DNA of 64,000 bases, from contig JBFLYK010000003.1 in the NCBI GenBank assembly GCA_040756995.1, positions 186,001 to 250,000 on the forward strand, read 5' to 3'. The first letter of the stretch is position 1; the number at the start of each line of letters is the position of its first letter. The DNA is from BP-133 sp040756995 (GTDB lineage: Bacteria > Actinomycetota > Acidimicrobiia > IMCC26256 > BP-133). Position numbers and translations under genes: made by a program. The notes beneath the pieces are model-generated. The model was not told the origin of the DNA. It worked only from the letters and a program-made list of their open reading frames with translations, and searched no databases. Shown in pieces: positions 31,901-41,490 of this stretch.

Positions 31901-33663
31901 TCCTCGTCGACGTCGTCGCCGGTCACCGAGACCGACACGGTCTGGGTGGTGACCGACCCGCTGAACACCAGGACGCCGGTGCGGGGCGTGTAGTCACGGC
32001 CGGCCCTGGCCGACCCGTCGGCGGTGGCGAACCGGACCGTGACCGCCGGCGCCGCCGCCGCTCCGCTCGAGCGCCGGGTCCGGGTCACGGTGAACAGATG
32101 ACCGGCCGTGCCGGTGTCGCCCTCGACGAAGGGCCCGATGTCCGACACCGACAGCTCGTCCGGCGGGCCGTCGTCGTCGTTGATCGTGCCGGTGGCCGAG
32201 GCCCGGGCCAGCGCCACGCCGCCGCTCGGGTTCGACAGGTTGAGGACGACCGTCTCCGCGCCCTCGGCCCGGTGGTCGTGGTCGAGGAGGACGGCGACGG
32301 TCTTGGTCGTCTGCGTCGGCTGGAACGTGAGGGTGCCGGAGGCAGGCGTGTAGTCGCGCTGGTCGGGGGCGGACGCCTCGGCCACCGCCGTTCCGTCGGC
32401 GGTGGCGTAGTCGACGGTGACCGCCGTCCCCGCCGGGGCCGACAGGCTGACGGTGAAGATCAGGCTGTCGCCGACCAGCGTGCCCTCGGTGGCCGCGGTG
32501 TCGTCCACGGCCAGGTCGAGACCGGTGTCATCGTCGGTGATGGTCCCGGTGCCGATGGCCCGGGCCACGGTGGCGTTGGCCTCCGACGACAGCACCAGGC
32601 TGAACGTCTCGGTCGCCTCGTGCACCTGGTCCCTGGTGAGGGCCACCTCGACCCCGACCGACGTCTCCCCCGCCGGGATCTGCACCGGCGTGCTGGTCAA
32701 CGCGGTGTAGTCGTCCGAGGCCCGGGCGCCGCCCGGCCCGGTGCCGTCGACGGTCTGGACCCGGAACGTCACGTTGTGGCTGCTGGGGTGGTCGAGGCGG
32801 ACCCTGAAGGTCAGGTGCCCGGCGCCTTCGCCGGCGGTGGCGTCCTCCACCGTCAGGGTCGGAGCGCCGTCGTCGTCGACGATCGTGCCGGTGCCGCTGT
32901 TCTCCGCGATCGTGGCGCCCGAGGCGTTGGACAGCGCCACCGTGAACGTCTCGCTGATCTCGTCGACGGCGTCGCCGCTCACCGGAACCGATACCGGCTT
33001 CATCCGGTCGCCGGGACTGAAGGTCAGGCTGCCCGAGGTGGCGGCGAAGTCCGACGGCGCCGCCGCCCCGCCCGCCCCCGCCCCGTCGGCGGTGGAGTAG
33101 TCGACGGTGACCGGCTGGCCGCTCGGGGCGGAGAGGCTGACGGCGAAGGTGGCGTGGACCGGGCCGCTGTCGCCCTCGACGACGCGGGCGTTGCCGACCG
33201 AGAGGCTGGGCGGGGCGTCGGCGTCGGCGATGGTGGCCGTGGCGTCGAGCTGCGTCTGGCCGGTCGAGGCGCCGCTCAGGCGGAGGGCGAACGTCTCGTC
33301 GGCTTCGTCGAGGCTGTCGGCGAGGATCGACACCCGCACCGTCCGGGTGGTGCCGGCGGTGCCGAAGTCGAGCGTGCCGGCGGTGGCGACGTAGTCCTGA
33401 TCGGCGGTGGCGGTGCCGTCGACGGTGGCGTAGTCGACGGTCACCGGGTCGGCGTCGGCCCTGGTCAACGTGACCGTGAAGACCAGCGCCCGGGAGCCGA
33501 CCGCCGGCTCGACGGCGCTCACGTTGTCGACAGACAGGGTGCCGCCGGCCGCCCGGGCCGGCGCCGGCGCCGGCGCCAACTGGAGTGTGACCGTGGCGGC
33601 AAGCAGGATGACCGGACCCACCCGTCCCCGGCGTGGTCGTCGGCAAAAGAAGAGTCCTGTCAT
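28920..33663 (-). CDS. Giant exported protein: eleven Calx-beta modules plus YWLV repeats
   Basis: ATG 33663 begins a signal peptide (VGPVILLAATVTLQLAPAPA). Eleven Calx-beta modules of about 110 residues follow, each ending in a Ca-binding DDD motif (GTITDDD, ATIRDDD and similar). A run of 42-residue repeats comes next (GYWLVATDGGIFSFGDATF + HGSTGALTLNKPIVG + LAATPTGH), six visible. Calx-beta domains bind calcium and are common in adhesins. The YWLV repeats probably fold as a beta-propeller or beta-helix. The reading frame shifts by one across the 100-N gap at 29379-29478; this is an assembly effect, since the same repeat text stands on both sides. The same YWLV repeats occur at 50.7-51.5 kb. 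Confidence 0.85.
29379..29478. other. Assembly gap of 100 Ns
   Basis: Exactly 100 Ns interrupt the YWLV repeats. The 98 bases before the gap (29281-29378) are identical to 29480-29577 after it, so the assembler failed in a repeat. The true spacing should be a multiple of 126 bp (42 codons), for example a 27-bp or 153-bp gap, either of which restores the reading frame. Confidence 0.95.
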
Positions 33664-33698
33664 GTGGTCAGCGTATCTACCTGTTCATCAGTGTTGCC

Positions 33699-34517
33699 AT
33701 GGCGGCTAGCGGCGGCGACCCGCTGGCGGCGGTGGCCGGCTGGCCCGTCCCGACGGCGGCCGTCGGGGTCACCTCGCCGGCGGCCACCGTGGCCGGCACC
33801 GGCCCCCTCGAGGAGGCCCTGCCGCTGGCATCGGTGACGAAGCTGCTGACGGCCATGGGCGTCCTCGTGGCCGTGGAGGAGGAGACGCTCAGCCTCGACG
33901 ACCCGGCCGGGCCGGAGGGGTCGACGGTGGCGCACCTGCTGGCCCACGCCTCGGGCCTCGGCCTCGACGGCGCCCGCCTCTCCGCCCCCGGCCGGCGGCG
34001 GATCTACTCCAACGCCGGCTTCGAAGTTCTCGGCGACGTGGTGGCGGCCCGGTCGGGGATCCCGTTCGAGGCCTACGTCACCGAGGCCGTCCTCGAGCCG
34101 CTCGGCATGAGCGGCACCCGGATGGGCAATCCCGCCTGGGGGGCGGTGGGGTGTGCCGCCGACCTTCTGGCCCTCGGCCGGGAGCTCCTCGACCCGAAGG
34201 TGCTGAGCCCGCCGATGCTGGAGCGGGCCAGCACGGTGGCCTTCCGCGGTCTCGACGGCGTCCTGCCCGGGTTCGGCCGCCAGTCCCCCAACGACTGGGG
34301 CCTGGGCTTCGAACTGCGGGACGGCAAGTCGCCCCACTGGACGGGCGGGCGCAACTCCCCCCGCACCTTCGGCCATTTCGGCCGGTCGGGGACGTTCCTG
34401 TGGGTCGACCCCGACGCCCGGCTGGCCTGCGCCTGCGTGACGAACCGGGACTTCGGCCCCTGGGCCGCCGAGGCCTGGCCCGCTCTGTCGGACGAGGTAG
34501 TGAGTAGCTTCGGATAG
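33699..34517 (+). CDS. Serine hydrolase, beta-lactamase/D-Ala-carboxypeptidase type
   Basis: The protein has 272 residues from ATG 33699. The class C beta-lactamase-like fold is marked by the SxxK motif (PLASVTKLLTA), a YSN motif (RIYSNAGFEVLGDVV) and an HFGRSG motif replacing KTG near the C-terminus. SGIPFEAYVTEAVLEPLGM is typical of the family. No signal peptide is present, so it is probably cytoplasmic, which argues against a resistance role and for an esterase or peptidase. It is divergent from the giant repeat protein with only 35 bases between starts. Confidence 0.85.
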   Translation: MAASGGDPLAAVAGWPVPTAAVGVTSPAATVAGTGPLEEALPLASVTKLLTAMGVLVAVEEETLSLDDPAGPEGSTVAHLLAHASGLGLDGARLSAPGRRRIYSNAGFEVLGDVVAARSGIPFEAYVTEAVLEPLGMSGTRMGNPAWGAVGCAADLLALGRELLDPKVLSPPMLERASTVAFRGLDGVLPGFGRQSPNDWGLGFELRDGKSPHWTGGRNSPRTFGHFGRSGTFLWVDPDARLACACVTNRDFGPWAAEAWPALSDEVVSSFG

Positions 34518-34593
34518 GGCGGAATCGGACGAGGCGCGAGGCACCGGGCCTCCCGGTGTGTGACCATCTTTACGACCTCAATGAGGAGGGTGG

Positions 34594-36171
34594 GTGGAGC
34601 AGTTCTCCGTGACAGCGGCCCGGGAGGCGGAGGCACCGCCGACCCGGCCCGTCCCGGATCCGGCCGGTGGCGACGCGCCGGTGGCCAATCCCCGGCGGCG
34701 GACGTCACGTCTGGGGCTGCGGGCCCGGGCCACGGTCGCCTTCGGCTGCGTGGCCCTCGCGCTGTCGGCCACCCTGGCCACGATGGCCTACGAGCTGACC
34801 CGCAGCTACCTCATCCAGCAGCGGCAGAGCACGGCCATCCGCCAGGCCTACGTCAACGCCCGGCTGGCCCGGTCGGTGCTGCGCACCCCCGACCCCGACG
34901 TCCCCACCATCCTCGCCTCGCTCCAGACCAGTTCGGGTTCGGTGGCGGTCCTCAACTACCAGGACCGCTGGTTCGCCAGCAAGGTCGGCATCGGGCCCAA
35001 CGCCGTCCCGTCCGACCTGCGCCAGAAGGTGCTGGCGGGCAACGTCGGCCGCCAGCGGTTCACGCTCGACGGCCAGCCGCAGGTGGCGGTGGGGGTGCCA
35101 CTGCCGGCGGTCGACGCCTTCTACTTCGAGTTCTCCCCCATGGCGGAGCTGCAACGGTCGCTGTCGCTGCTGGCCCGGGCGCTGGCCCTCGGCGCCGCCA
35201 TCACGGCGCTGGGCGGCGCGATGGTCGGCCGCTACGCCAGCAGCCGGGTCCTGCTGCCGCTGCGGGGGGTGGCGTCGGCCGCCTACCGCATTTCCCATGG
35301 CGCCCTCGACACCCGCCTCGACGCCAAGGGCGACCCCGACCTCGCCCCGCTCATCGGCTCGTTCAACGACATGGTCGACGCCCTCCAGGACCGGATCGAC
35401 CGGGAGGCCCGTTTCGCCTCCGACGTCAGCCACGAGCTGCGGACGCCCCTGGCGGCCATCGGCTCGGCGGTCAACATCGTCAGGCGCCGCCGCCACTCGC
35501 CGGAGGAGGCGGCGGCCGCTCTCGACGTGCTGGAGCAGCAGATCGAGAGCTTCCAGAAGCTCGTCCTCGACCTGCTGGAGATCTCCCGGCTCGAGGCCGG
35601 GACCGCCCGGCTGGAGCGGGAGCCGATCGAGCCCGAGCGCTTCGCCCGGTCGGTGCTGGCGTCGACCGGCCGGTCCGCGGTGCCGCTCGGGATCGAGCCC
35701 GGGGCGCCCAGCCAGGCGATGGTCGACCCCCGCCGGCTGAGCCAGATGCTGGTCAATCTCCTCGACAACGCCGACAAGTACGCCGGCGGGCCGACGGCGC
35801 TGATCATCTCGGGCAACGAGAGCGTGGTGCGCTTCGCCGTCGAGGACCGGGGCCCGGGCGTGCCGGAGCACGAGCGGCACCACATCTTCGAGCGCTTCGC
35901 CCGGGGTGAGTCGTCGGCCCAGCCGGGGGCGGGTGACGGGACCGGTCTCGGACTGTCGCTGGTGGCCGAGCACGCCCGGCTGCACCACGGTCACGTCTGG
36001 GTTGAGGAACGGGTCGGCGGCGGCGCCCGCTTCGTCGTGGAGCTGCCGCTGGTGGAGTACGGGCCGGGGGCCATCCCGGCGTCTCCCCCGCCGCCGGACG
36101 GGCAGCGCAGGTCGCCGGCTGCTTCCGACGAACAGGGGGATGCGCCGGCGTCGGACGGGGGTGCGTCATGA
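34594..36171 (+). CDS. Sensor histidine kinase, MtrB-like
   Basis: The protein has 525 residues from GTG 34594 with GAGGAGGG before it. Two membrane helices (about 46-66 and 193-215) enclose an extracytoplasmic sensor. A HAMP segment, the dimerisation helix with phospho-acceptor His280 (ASDVSHELRTPLAAI), and the ATPase domain (NLLDNADKYAGG, EDRGPGVPEHE, GTGLGLSLV) follow. A disordered Pro/Asp tail ends it. The order kinase then GerMN lipoprotein resembles mtrB-lpqB, but no response regulator lies next to it, so its partner is elsewhere. Stop overlaps the next start (ATGA). Confidence 0.93.
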   Translation: MEQFSVTAAREAEAPPTRPVPDPAGGDAPVANPRRRTSRLGLRARATVAFGCVALALSATLATMAYELTRSYLIQQRQSTAIRQAYVNARLARSVLRTPDPDVPTILASLQTSSGSVAVLNYQDRWFASKVGIGPNAVPSDLRQKVLAGNVGRQRFTLDGQPQVAVGVPLPAVDAFYFEFSPMAELQRSLSLLARALALGAAITALGGAMVGRYASSRVLLPLRGVASAAYRISHGALDTRLDAKGDPDLAPLIGSFNDMVDALQDRIDREARFASDVSHELRTPLAAIGSAVNIVRRRRHSPEEAAAALDVLEQQIESFQKLVLDLLEISRLEAGTARLEREPIEPERFARSVLASTGRSAVPLGIEPGAPSQAMVDPRRLSQMLVNLLDNADKYAGGPTALIISGNESVVRFAVEDRGPGVPEHERHHIFERFARGESSAQPGAGDGTGLGLSLVAEHARLHHGHVWVEERVGGGARFVVELPLVEYGPGAIPASPPPPDGQRRSPAASDEQGDAPASDGGAS

Positions 36172-36767
36172 GACGGACGAGACGGACGGGGATGCTGGCG
36201 GCGATGGCGGTGGCCGGGATGCTGGCCGCCGGGTGCGGGATCCCGCCCGACGACCACGCCACCCTGGCCCAGCCCGGCTCCGTCCCCTACGACCTGCTGG
36301 GTGAGGGGCCGGCGGCCACCGCCACCACGCAGCTGGCCGCCCCGACCGAGAAGGCGACGATCTTCCTCGTGCAGGGCGAGCGGCTGGCCCCCGTCCAGCG
36401 GGAGCTGCCGGCGCCGGTCTCGGTCGAGGCGGTGCTGGAGGCGCTGGCCGCCGGGCCCACCGCCACCGAGGTGCAGCTGGGGCTGCGGACGGCTCTCCTC
36501 ACCCAGGAGCTGATGCGCTCCGGCGGGGTGAGCGGCGGCATCGCCACGGTGGACCTGGGGCAGCCGTTCACCGAGATCGCCGGCCGGGACCAGATCGTGG
36601 CCCTGGCCCAGATCGTCTCCACCGTCACGGGGCTGCCCGGCGTGGGGCGCGTCCGCTTCACGCTCGACGGCCAGCCCGTCGGGATCCTGCGGGGGGACGG
36701 GGCGGTGACGACCGAGACCGTGTCGCGGGACGACTACGCCACCCTGGCGCCCGTCCCGCTCGGCTAA
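36168..36767 (+). CDS. GerMN-domain lipoprotein
   Basis: The protein has 199 residues. The signal peptide carries a lipobox (MLAAGC, Cys23). The body is a single GerMN domain: ATIFLVQGERLAPVQREL, VEAVLEALAAGPT and IATVDLGQPFTEIAG, ending GVGRVRFTLDGQPVGI. In actinobacteria LpqB has GerMN plus a beta-propeller and tunes the MtrAB system; here only the GerMN part exists. Overlap with the kinase gene suggests a cell-envelope sensor pair. The substrate or ligand is unknown. Confidence 0.88.
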   Translation: MRRTRRTGMLAAMAVAGMLAAGCGIPPDDHATLAQPGSVPYDLLGEGPAATATTQLAAPTEKATIFLVQGERLAPVQRELPAPVSVEAVLEALAAGPTATEVQLGLRTALLTQELMRSGGVSGGIATVDLGQPFTEIAGRDQIVALAQIVSTVTGLPGVGRVRFTLDGQPVGILRGDGAVTTETVSRDDYATLAPVPLG

Positions 36768-36857
36768 GACCATTCCCAGGGAGGCGGGGGTACAGTCGGC
36801 CGTCTTCGTTCGCGTTCTGGCGTGGCGCGACCGCAATCGGATTGGGGAGGGCCAGAC

Positions 36858-37280
36858 ATGCGCAAGGGACGAGTGCTGGGAATCGGCCTGGTGGCTGCGG
36901 CGTCGTGGTTGGCGATGCCGGCGGCCGACGCCGCCACCACCAACCTCAAGGCCGAGATGACCGGAGCCGAGGAGGTGCCCGGCCCCGGCGACCCCGACGG
37001 CAAGGGCTCGGCCACCGTCGTCGTCGACGACTCGGCCAACTCCGTCTGCCACGAGCTCACCTACACCGGGCTGGGCAAGGTGACCGCGGCCCACATCCAC
37101 ACCGGGGCCAAGGGTGTGGCCGGCCCGCCGGCCGTCACCCTCAAGGGCGACAAGGGCTGCACGAACGTCGACCCGATGACGGTGAAGGCGATCCGGGACG
37201 AGCCCGGCAACCACTACGTCAACATCCACACCGACGAATACAAGAACGGCGCCATCCGGGGGCAATTGACCAAGGCCTAG
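36858..37280 (+). CDS. Secreted CHRD-domain protein
   Basis: The protein has 140 residues from ATG 36858 with GGGGAGG before it. A signal peptide of about 26 residues (ends PAADA) precedes one CHRD domain: LKAEMTGAEEVPGPGDPDGKG, CHELTYTGLG, KVTAAHIHTGAKGVAG, and the end NIHTDEYKNGAIRGQL. CHRD domains, named from chordin, are extracellular and of unknown role in bacteria. A related lipoprotein lies at 39257. The two bracket the omega-amidase pair. Confidence 0.88.
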   Translation: MRKGRVLGIGLVAAASWLAMPAADAATTNLKAEMTGAEEVPGPGDPDGKGSATVVVDDSANSVCHELTYTGLGKVTAAHIHTGAKGVAGPPAVTLKGDKGCTNVDPMTVKAIRDEPGNHYVNIHTDEYKNGAIRGQLTKA

Positions 37281-37302
37281 TGCCGGGCGGGAGCGCCCCG
37301 CC

Positions 37303-38060
<758 letters not shown>

Positions 38061-38064
<4 letters not shown>

Positions 38065-39224
38065 GACGGGCGCAGGCCTTTGAGGCGGGCGGCGGCTTCG
38101 GCCAGTATCTCGGGCCGCTTGCAGAAGGCGAAGCGGACGAGCGTCCGGCCGGCGTCGGGGTCGTCGTAGAAGACCGACATCGGCACGGCCACCACGCCGA
38201 CCCGCTCCGGCAGGCCGAGGCAGAATTCGATGCCGTCCGTGCCCCCGACCGCCGCGATGTCGGTGGTGACGAAGTACGTGCCCTGCGAGGCGAACGTGGT
38301 GAGACCGGCGTCGCGCAGACCCTGGCTGAGCAGGTCACGCCGCTCCGCCAGGCTGACGGCCAGGTCCTCGTAGTACGACGCCGGCAGGCCGAGGGCGACG
38401 GTGGCGGCGTGCTGGAACGGCGTCGCCCCGGAGTAGGAGAGGTACTGCTTGGCCGTGCGGACGGCGGCGATGAGGTCGGCCGGCCCGCAGGCCCAGCCGA
38501 CCTTCCAGCCGGTGAAGGAGAACGTCTTGCCGTGACTGGAGATCGTCACCGTGCGCTCCGCCATCCCGGGCAGCGTGGCCAGGGGGATGTGCCGGGCGTC
38601 GTCGTAGACGAGGTGCTCGTAGACCTCGTCGGTGACGGCCACCAGGTTGTGCTCCAGGCACACGTCGGCCACGGCCCGGAGCTCGTCGGCCGAAAGCACC
38701 CGGCCGGTCGGGTTGTGGGGCGAGTTCAGCAGGACGAGCCGGGTCTTCGGGGTGACGGCGGCGGCCAGGGCGTCGGGGTCGAGGGCGAAGTCCGGGGCCC
38801 GCAGGGTGACGACCCGCCGCCGGGCGCCGGCCATGGCGATGGTGGCGGCGTAGGAGTCGTAATACGGCTCGAGCGTGATGACCTCGTCGCCCGGCTCGCA
38901 CAGGCCGAGCACCGCGCCGGCGATCGCCTCGGTGGCGCCCATGGTGATGACGACCTCGGTGTCGGGGTCGTGCTCCAACCCGTAGCAGCGGCGCTGGTGG
39001 TCGGCCACCGCCTGGCGCAGGGCCGGCAGGCCCGGTCCCGGCGGGTACTGGTTGTGCCCGCCCCGGATGGCGGCCACCGCCGCCTCGGCCACCTCCGCCG
39101 GACCGTCGACATCGGGGAAGCCCTGGCCGAGGTTGATGGACCCGGTGCGGACGGCCAGGGCCGACATCTCGTTGAAGATCGTGGTGGTGAAGGGCTGCAG
39201 GTGGGCGCCCATCGCTCGCCGCAT
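38061..39224 (-). CDS. Class I/II PLP aminotransferase
   Basis: The protein has 387 residues from ATG 39224 (MRRAMGAHLQPFTTTIFNEM); a second ATG lies four codons later. The fold-type I family signatures are present: INLGQGFPDVDGP, NQYPPGPGLPALRQAVADH, NSPHNPTGRVLS, DEVYEHLVYD, and the PLP lysine in SSHGKTFSFTGWKVGW. This is the glutamine-transaminase K / KAT-like group. Together with the overlapping omega-amidase it would complete an irreversible transamination using glutamine. The frame is open further upstream but reads as noise. Confidence 0.9.
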
Positions 39225-39256
39225 GGCTCCGAGCGTAGGAGAGCCCCCTTGTTCGG

Positions 39257-39769
39257 TCAGAACTTGTCGAGCTGCCCCCGCACGGCGCCGTTGGGGTGCT
39301 CGGCGCTGTGGACGTTGAGGTAGTAGCCGGACGGGTTGCTGATCAGCGCCGCCGCCTTGTCGGCCGGGACGTCGACGCACTTCTTCGACGTGAAGGCCGA
39401 CTCGCCGGGGGTGAACTCCGGCTGAAGGTCGATGAACACCGGGCCGCTGGTGCCTTTGGCGCCCTGGTGGATGTGGGCGGCCGTCGGCTTCTCGCCCATG
39501 GTGACGTTGAGGTCCGGGCAGATCCGGGTGCCGCTGACCTCGACCTGCGCCGCGCCCACCGCGGGGTTGGCCCCGGGACCCGGGACCTCTTCGGCGCCGG
39601 TCAGCGCCGCCTTCAGCGTGACCGCCGTGCCCTCGTTCTTCTCGCCGCGGGCCGTCGTCTCGGTCGTGACCTTCGTCTCGTCGCCTTCGTCGTCATCGCC
39701 GCAGGCGCCGAGCCCGGCGGCGAGGGCGAGCGACAGGAGGAGAGCGGTCAGCGGCCGGTGCACGGTCAT
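39257..39769 (-). CDS. CHRD-domain lipoprotein
   Basis: The protein has 170 residues. The lipobox (LAAGLGAC, Cys23) is followed by an acidic Asp/Glu/Thr linker and one CHRD domain: LKAALTGAEEVPGPGANPAVG, PTAAHIHQGAKGTSGPV and LNVHSAEHPNGAVRGQLDKF. It would be anchored on the outer membrane face. It is a paralogue of the secreted CHRD protein at 36858 on the other strand. The role is unknown. Confidence 0.88.
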   Translation of the reverse strand: MTVHRPLTALLLSLALAAGLGACGDDDEGDETKVTTETTARGEKNEGTAVTLKAALTGAEEVPGPGANPAVGAAQVEVSGTRICPDLNVTMGEKPTAAHIHQGAKGTSGPVFIDLQPEFTPGESAFTSKKCVDVPADKAAALISNPSGYYLNVHSAEHPNGAVRGQLDKF

Positions 39770-39834
39770 CGACCCTTGATCCTGTCACGGTCTCCGGCCC
39801 CATGGCGCGCACCGCCCCTGGGCACAATGGGTCC

Positions 39835-41445
39835 ATGCTCCTGGCCGACGTCGCCGAAGCTTCGGCGCGGGTGGCGGCGACCCCCGCCCGCACGGCGAAG
39901 ATCGCCGCCCTGGCCGATCTGTTGCGCCGCCTCGAACCGGAAGAGGTGGAGCCGGCCATCGGCTTTCTGGTCGGTGAGCCGCGCCAGGGCCGTATCGGGG
40001 TGGGCTGGGCCACCCTGGCCAAGGCGGTGGCCGCCCGGCGGGGCGTAGCAGATGCTCGGCCCGGATCGTCCCCGGAGAGCGCCACGATGCCGGCCGAGAA
40101 CGAAGCGGCGGAGAGCGACCGGATCACGATCGGCGAGTTCGACCGGGCGCTCACCGGGCTGGCCGGCACGACGGGCGCCGGCTCCGTCGGCACCCGGTCG
40201 CAGCTCATCGACTCCCTGCTGGCCCGGGCTTCACCGGCGGAGATCGACTTCATCGCCGATCTCCTGACGGGCGGGTTGCGGCAGGGAGCGCTGGAGGGCG
40301 TGATGGCCGAGGCCGTGGCCAAGGCGGCGGAGGTGCCGGCGGCGGCCGTCCGGCGGGCGTGCATGCTGGCCGGCGACCTCGGGCACACGGCGGCCATCGC
40401 CCTCGCCGAAGGCCGGGCCGGCCTGGAGGCCGTCGGGCTGGAGGTGCTCCGGCCCGTCCAGCCGATGCTGGCGTCGACGGCCGCCGACGTCGCCGACGCC
40501 ATCGGCGGGCTCGGGCTGTCGTCGGTGGAATGGAAGCTCGACGGCGTCCGCCTCCAGGTCCACAAGCGGGGTGACGAGGTGCGCATGTTCACCCGGAACC
40601 TCAACGACATCACCGATCGGCTGCCGGAGGTGGTCGAGGTGGTGCGGCGCCTGCCGGCCGAGCGGCTCGTGCTCGACGGCGAGGCGTTGACGATGACCGA
40701 GGAGCTGCGCCCCCAGCCCTTCCAGGAGGTGATGAGCCGGGTCGGACGGCGGACGGGCCAGCCGGCGGCGGCCGTCGGCGCCCACTTCTTCGACGTCCTC
40801 CACCTGGACGGCGAGGACCTGCTCGACCGGCCGCTCCTGGACCGCATCGCCGTCCTCGAGCGGGTGGCCGGACCGCTGCGGATCCCCGGGGAGGTGACCG
40901 ACGATCCGGCCGCGGGCGAAGCGGTCCTGCACGCTGCGCTGGCCGCCGGCCACGAAGGCGTCGTCGTCAAGGCCGCCAACTCGCCCTACGAGGCCGGCCG
41001 GCGGGGCAAGTCGTGGCGGAAGGTCAAGGTGGCCCGCACCTTCGACCTCGTGGTGCTCGGCGCCGAGTGGGGCCACGGCCGGCGCAAAGGCTGGCTGTCG
41101 AACCTCCACCTCGGCGCCCGCGACCCCCGTACCGGGGAATTCGTGATGGTCGGCAAGACGTTCAAAGGTCTGACCGACCAGACGCTGGCCTGGCAGACGG
41201 AACGGTTCCTGGAGCTGGAGACGCACCGGGAGGGAATCACCGTCTTCGTCCGGCCGGAGCTGGTGGCCGAGATCGCCCTGGACGGCGTGCAGACCTCGAC
41301 CCGCTACCCCGGCGGCGTGGCGCTCCGCTTCGCCCGCCTCAAGCGCTACCGGGACGACAAGTCCCCCGCTGAAGCCGACACCATCGACTCCATCCGGCTC
41401 CTGTTGCACCGGGCAGATGCCCAAGGGGCCCCCATGGACTCCTGA
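39835..41445 (+). CDS. ATP-dependent DNA ligase
   Basis: The protein has 536 residues from ATG 39835. An N-terminal DNA-binding domain (about 1-200) precedes the nucleotidyltransferase with adenylation Lys234 in VEWKLDGVRLQVHK. Motifs III (LDGEAL), IIIa (FFDVLHLDGEDLL), IV (HEGVVVKAANSPYEAG) and V (SWRKVKVARTFDLVVLGAEWG) are all present, as is a C-terminal OB domain ending RYPGGVALRFARLKRYRDDK. It matches the archaeal/LigB type found in actinobacteria beside the essential NAD ligase, probably for repair. No Ku or LigD partner is nearby. Confidence 0.93.
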   Translation: MLLADVAEASARVAATPARTAKIAALADLLRRLEPEEVEPAIGFLVGEPRQGRIGVGWATLAKAVAARRGVADARPGSSPESATMPAENEAAESDRITIGEFDRALTGLAGTTGAGSVGTRSQLIDSLLARASPAEIDFIADLLTGGLRQGALEGVMAEAVAKAAEVPAAAVRRACMLAGDLGHTAAIALAEGRAGLEAVGLEVLRPVQPMLASTAADVADAIGGLGLSSVEWKLDGVRLQVHKRGDEVRMFTRNLNDITDRLPEVVEVVRRLPAERLVLDGEALTMTEELRPQPFQEVMSRVGRRTGQPAAAVGAHFFDVLHLDGEDLLDRPLLDRIAVLERVAGPLRIPGEVTDDPAAGEAVLHAALAAGHEGVVVKAANSPYEAGRRGKSWRKVKVARTFDLVVLGAEWGHGRRKGWLSNLHLGARDPRTGEFVMVGKTFKGLTDQTLAWQTERFLELETHREGITVFVRPELVAEIALDGVQTSTRYPGGVALRFARLKRYRDDKSPAEADTIDSIRLLLHRADAQGAPMDS

Positions 41446-41490
41446 GACAGGTTCCGGGGCCGCGGCTGTGACGGCGTCCTTGTGAGGCGT

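Noticed and set aside
30511..33837. Open forward frame of over 1100 codons opposite the Calx-beta repeats
   Set aside because: It is the antisense shadow of GC-rich repeat coding. The reverse strand shows eleven clear Calx-beta modules; the forward frame has only Arg/Gly/Asp-rich text without domains.
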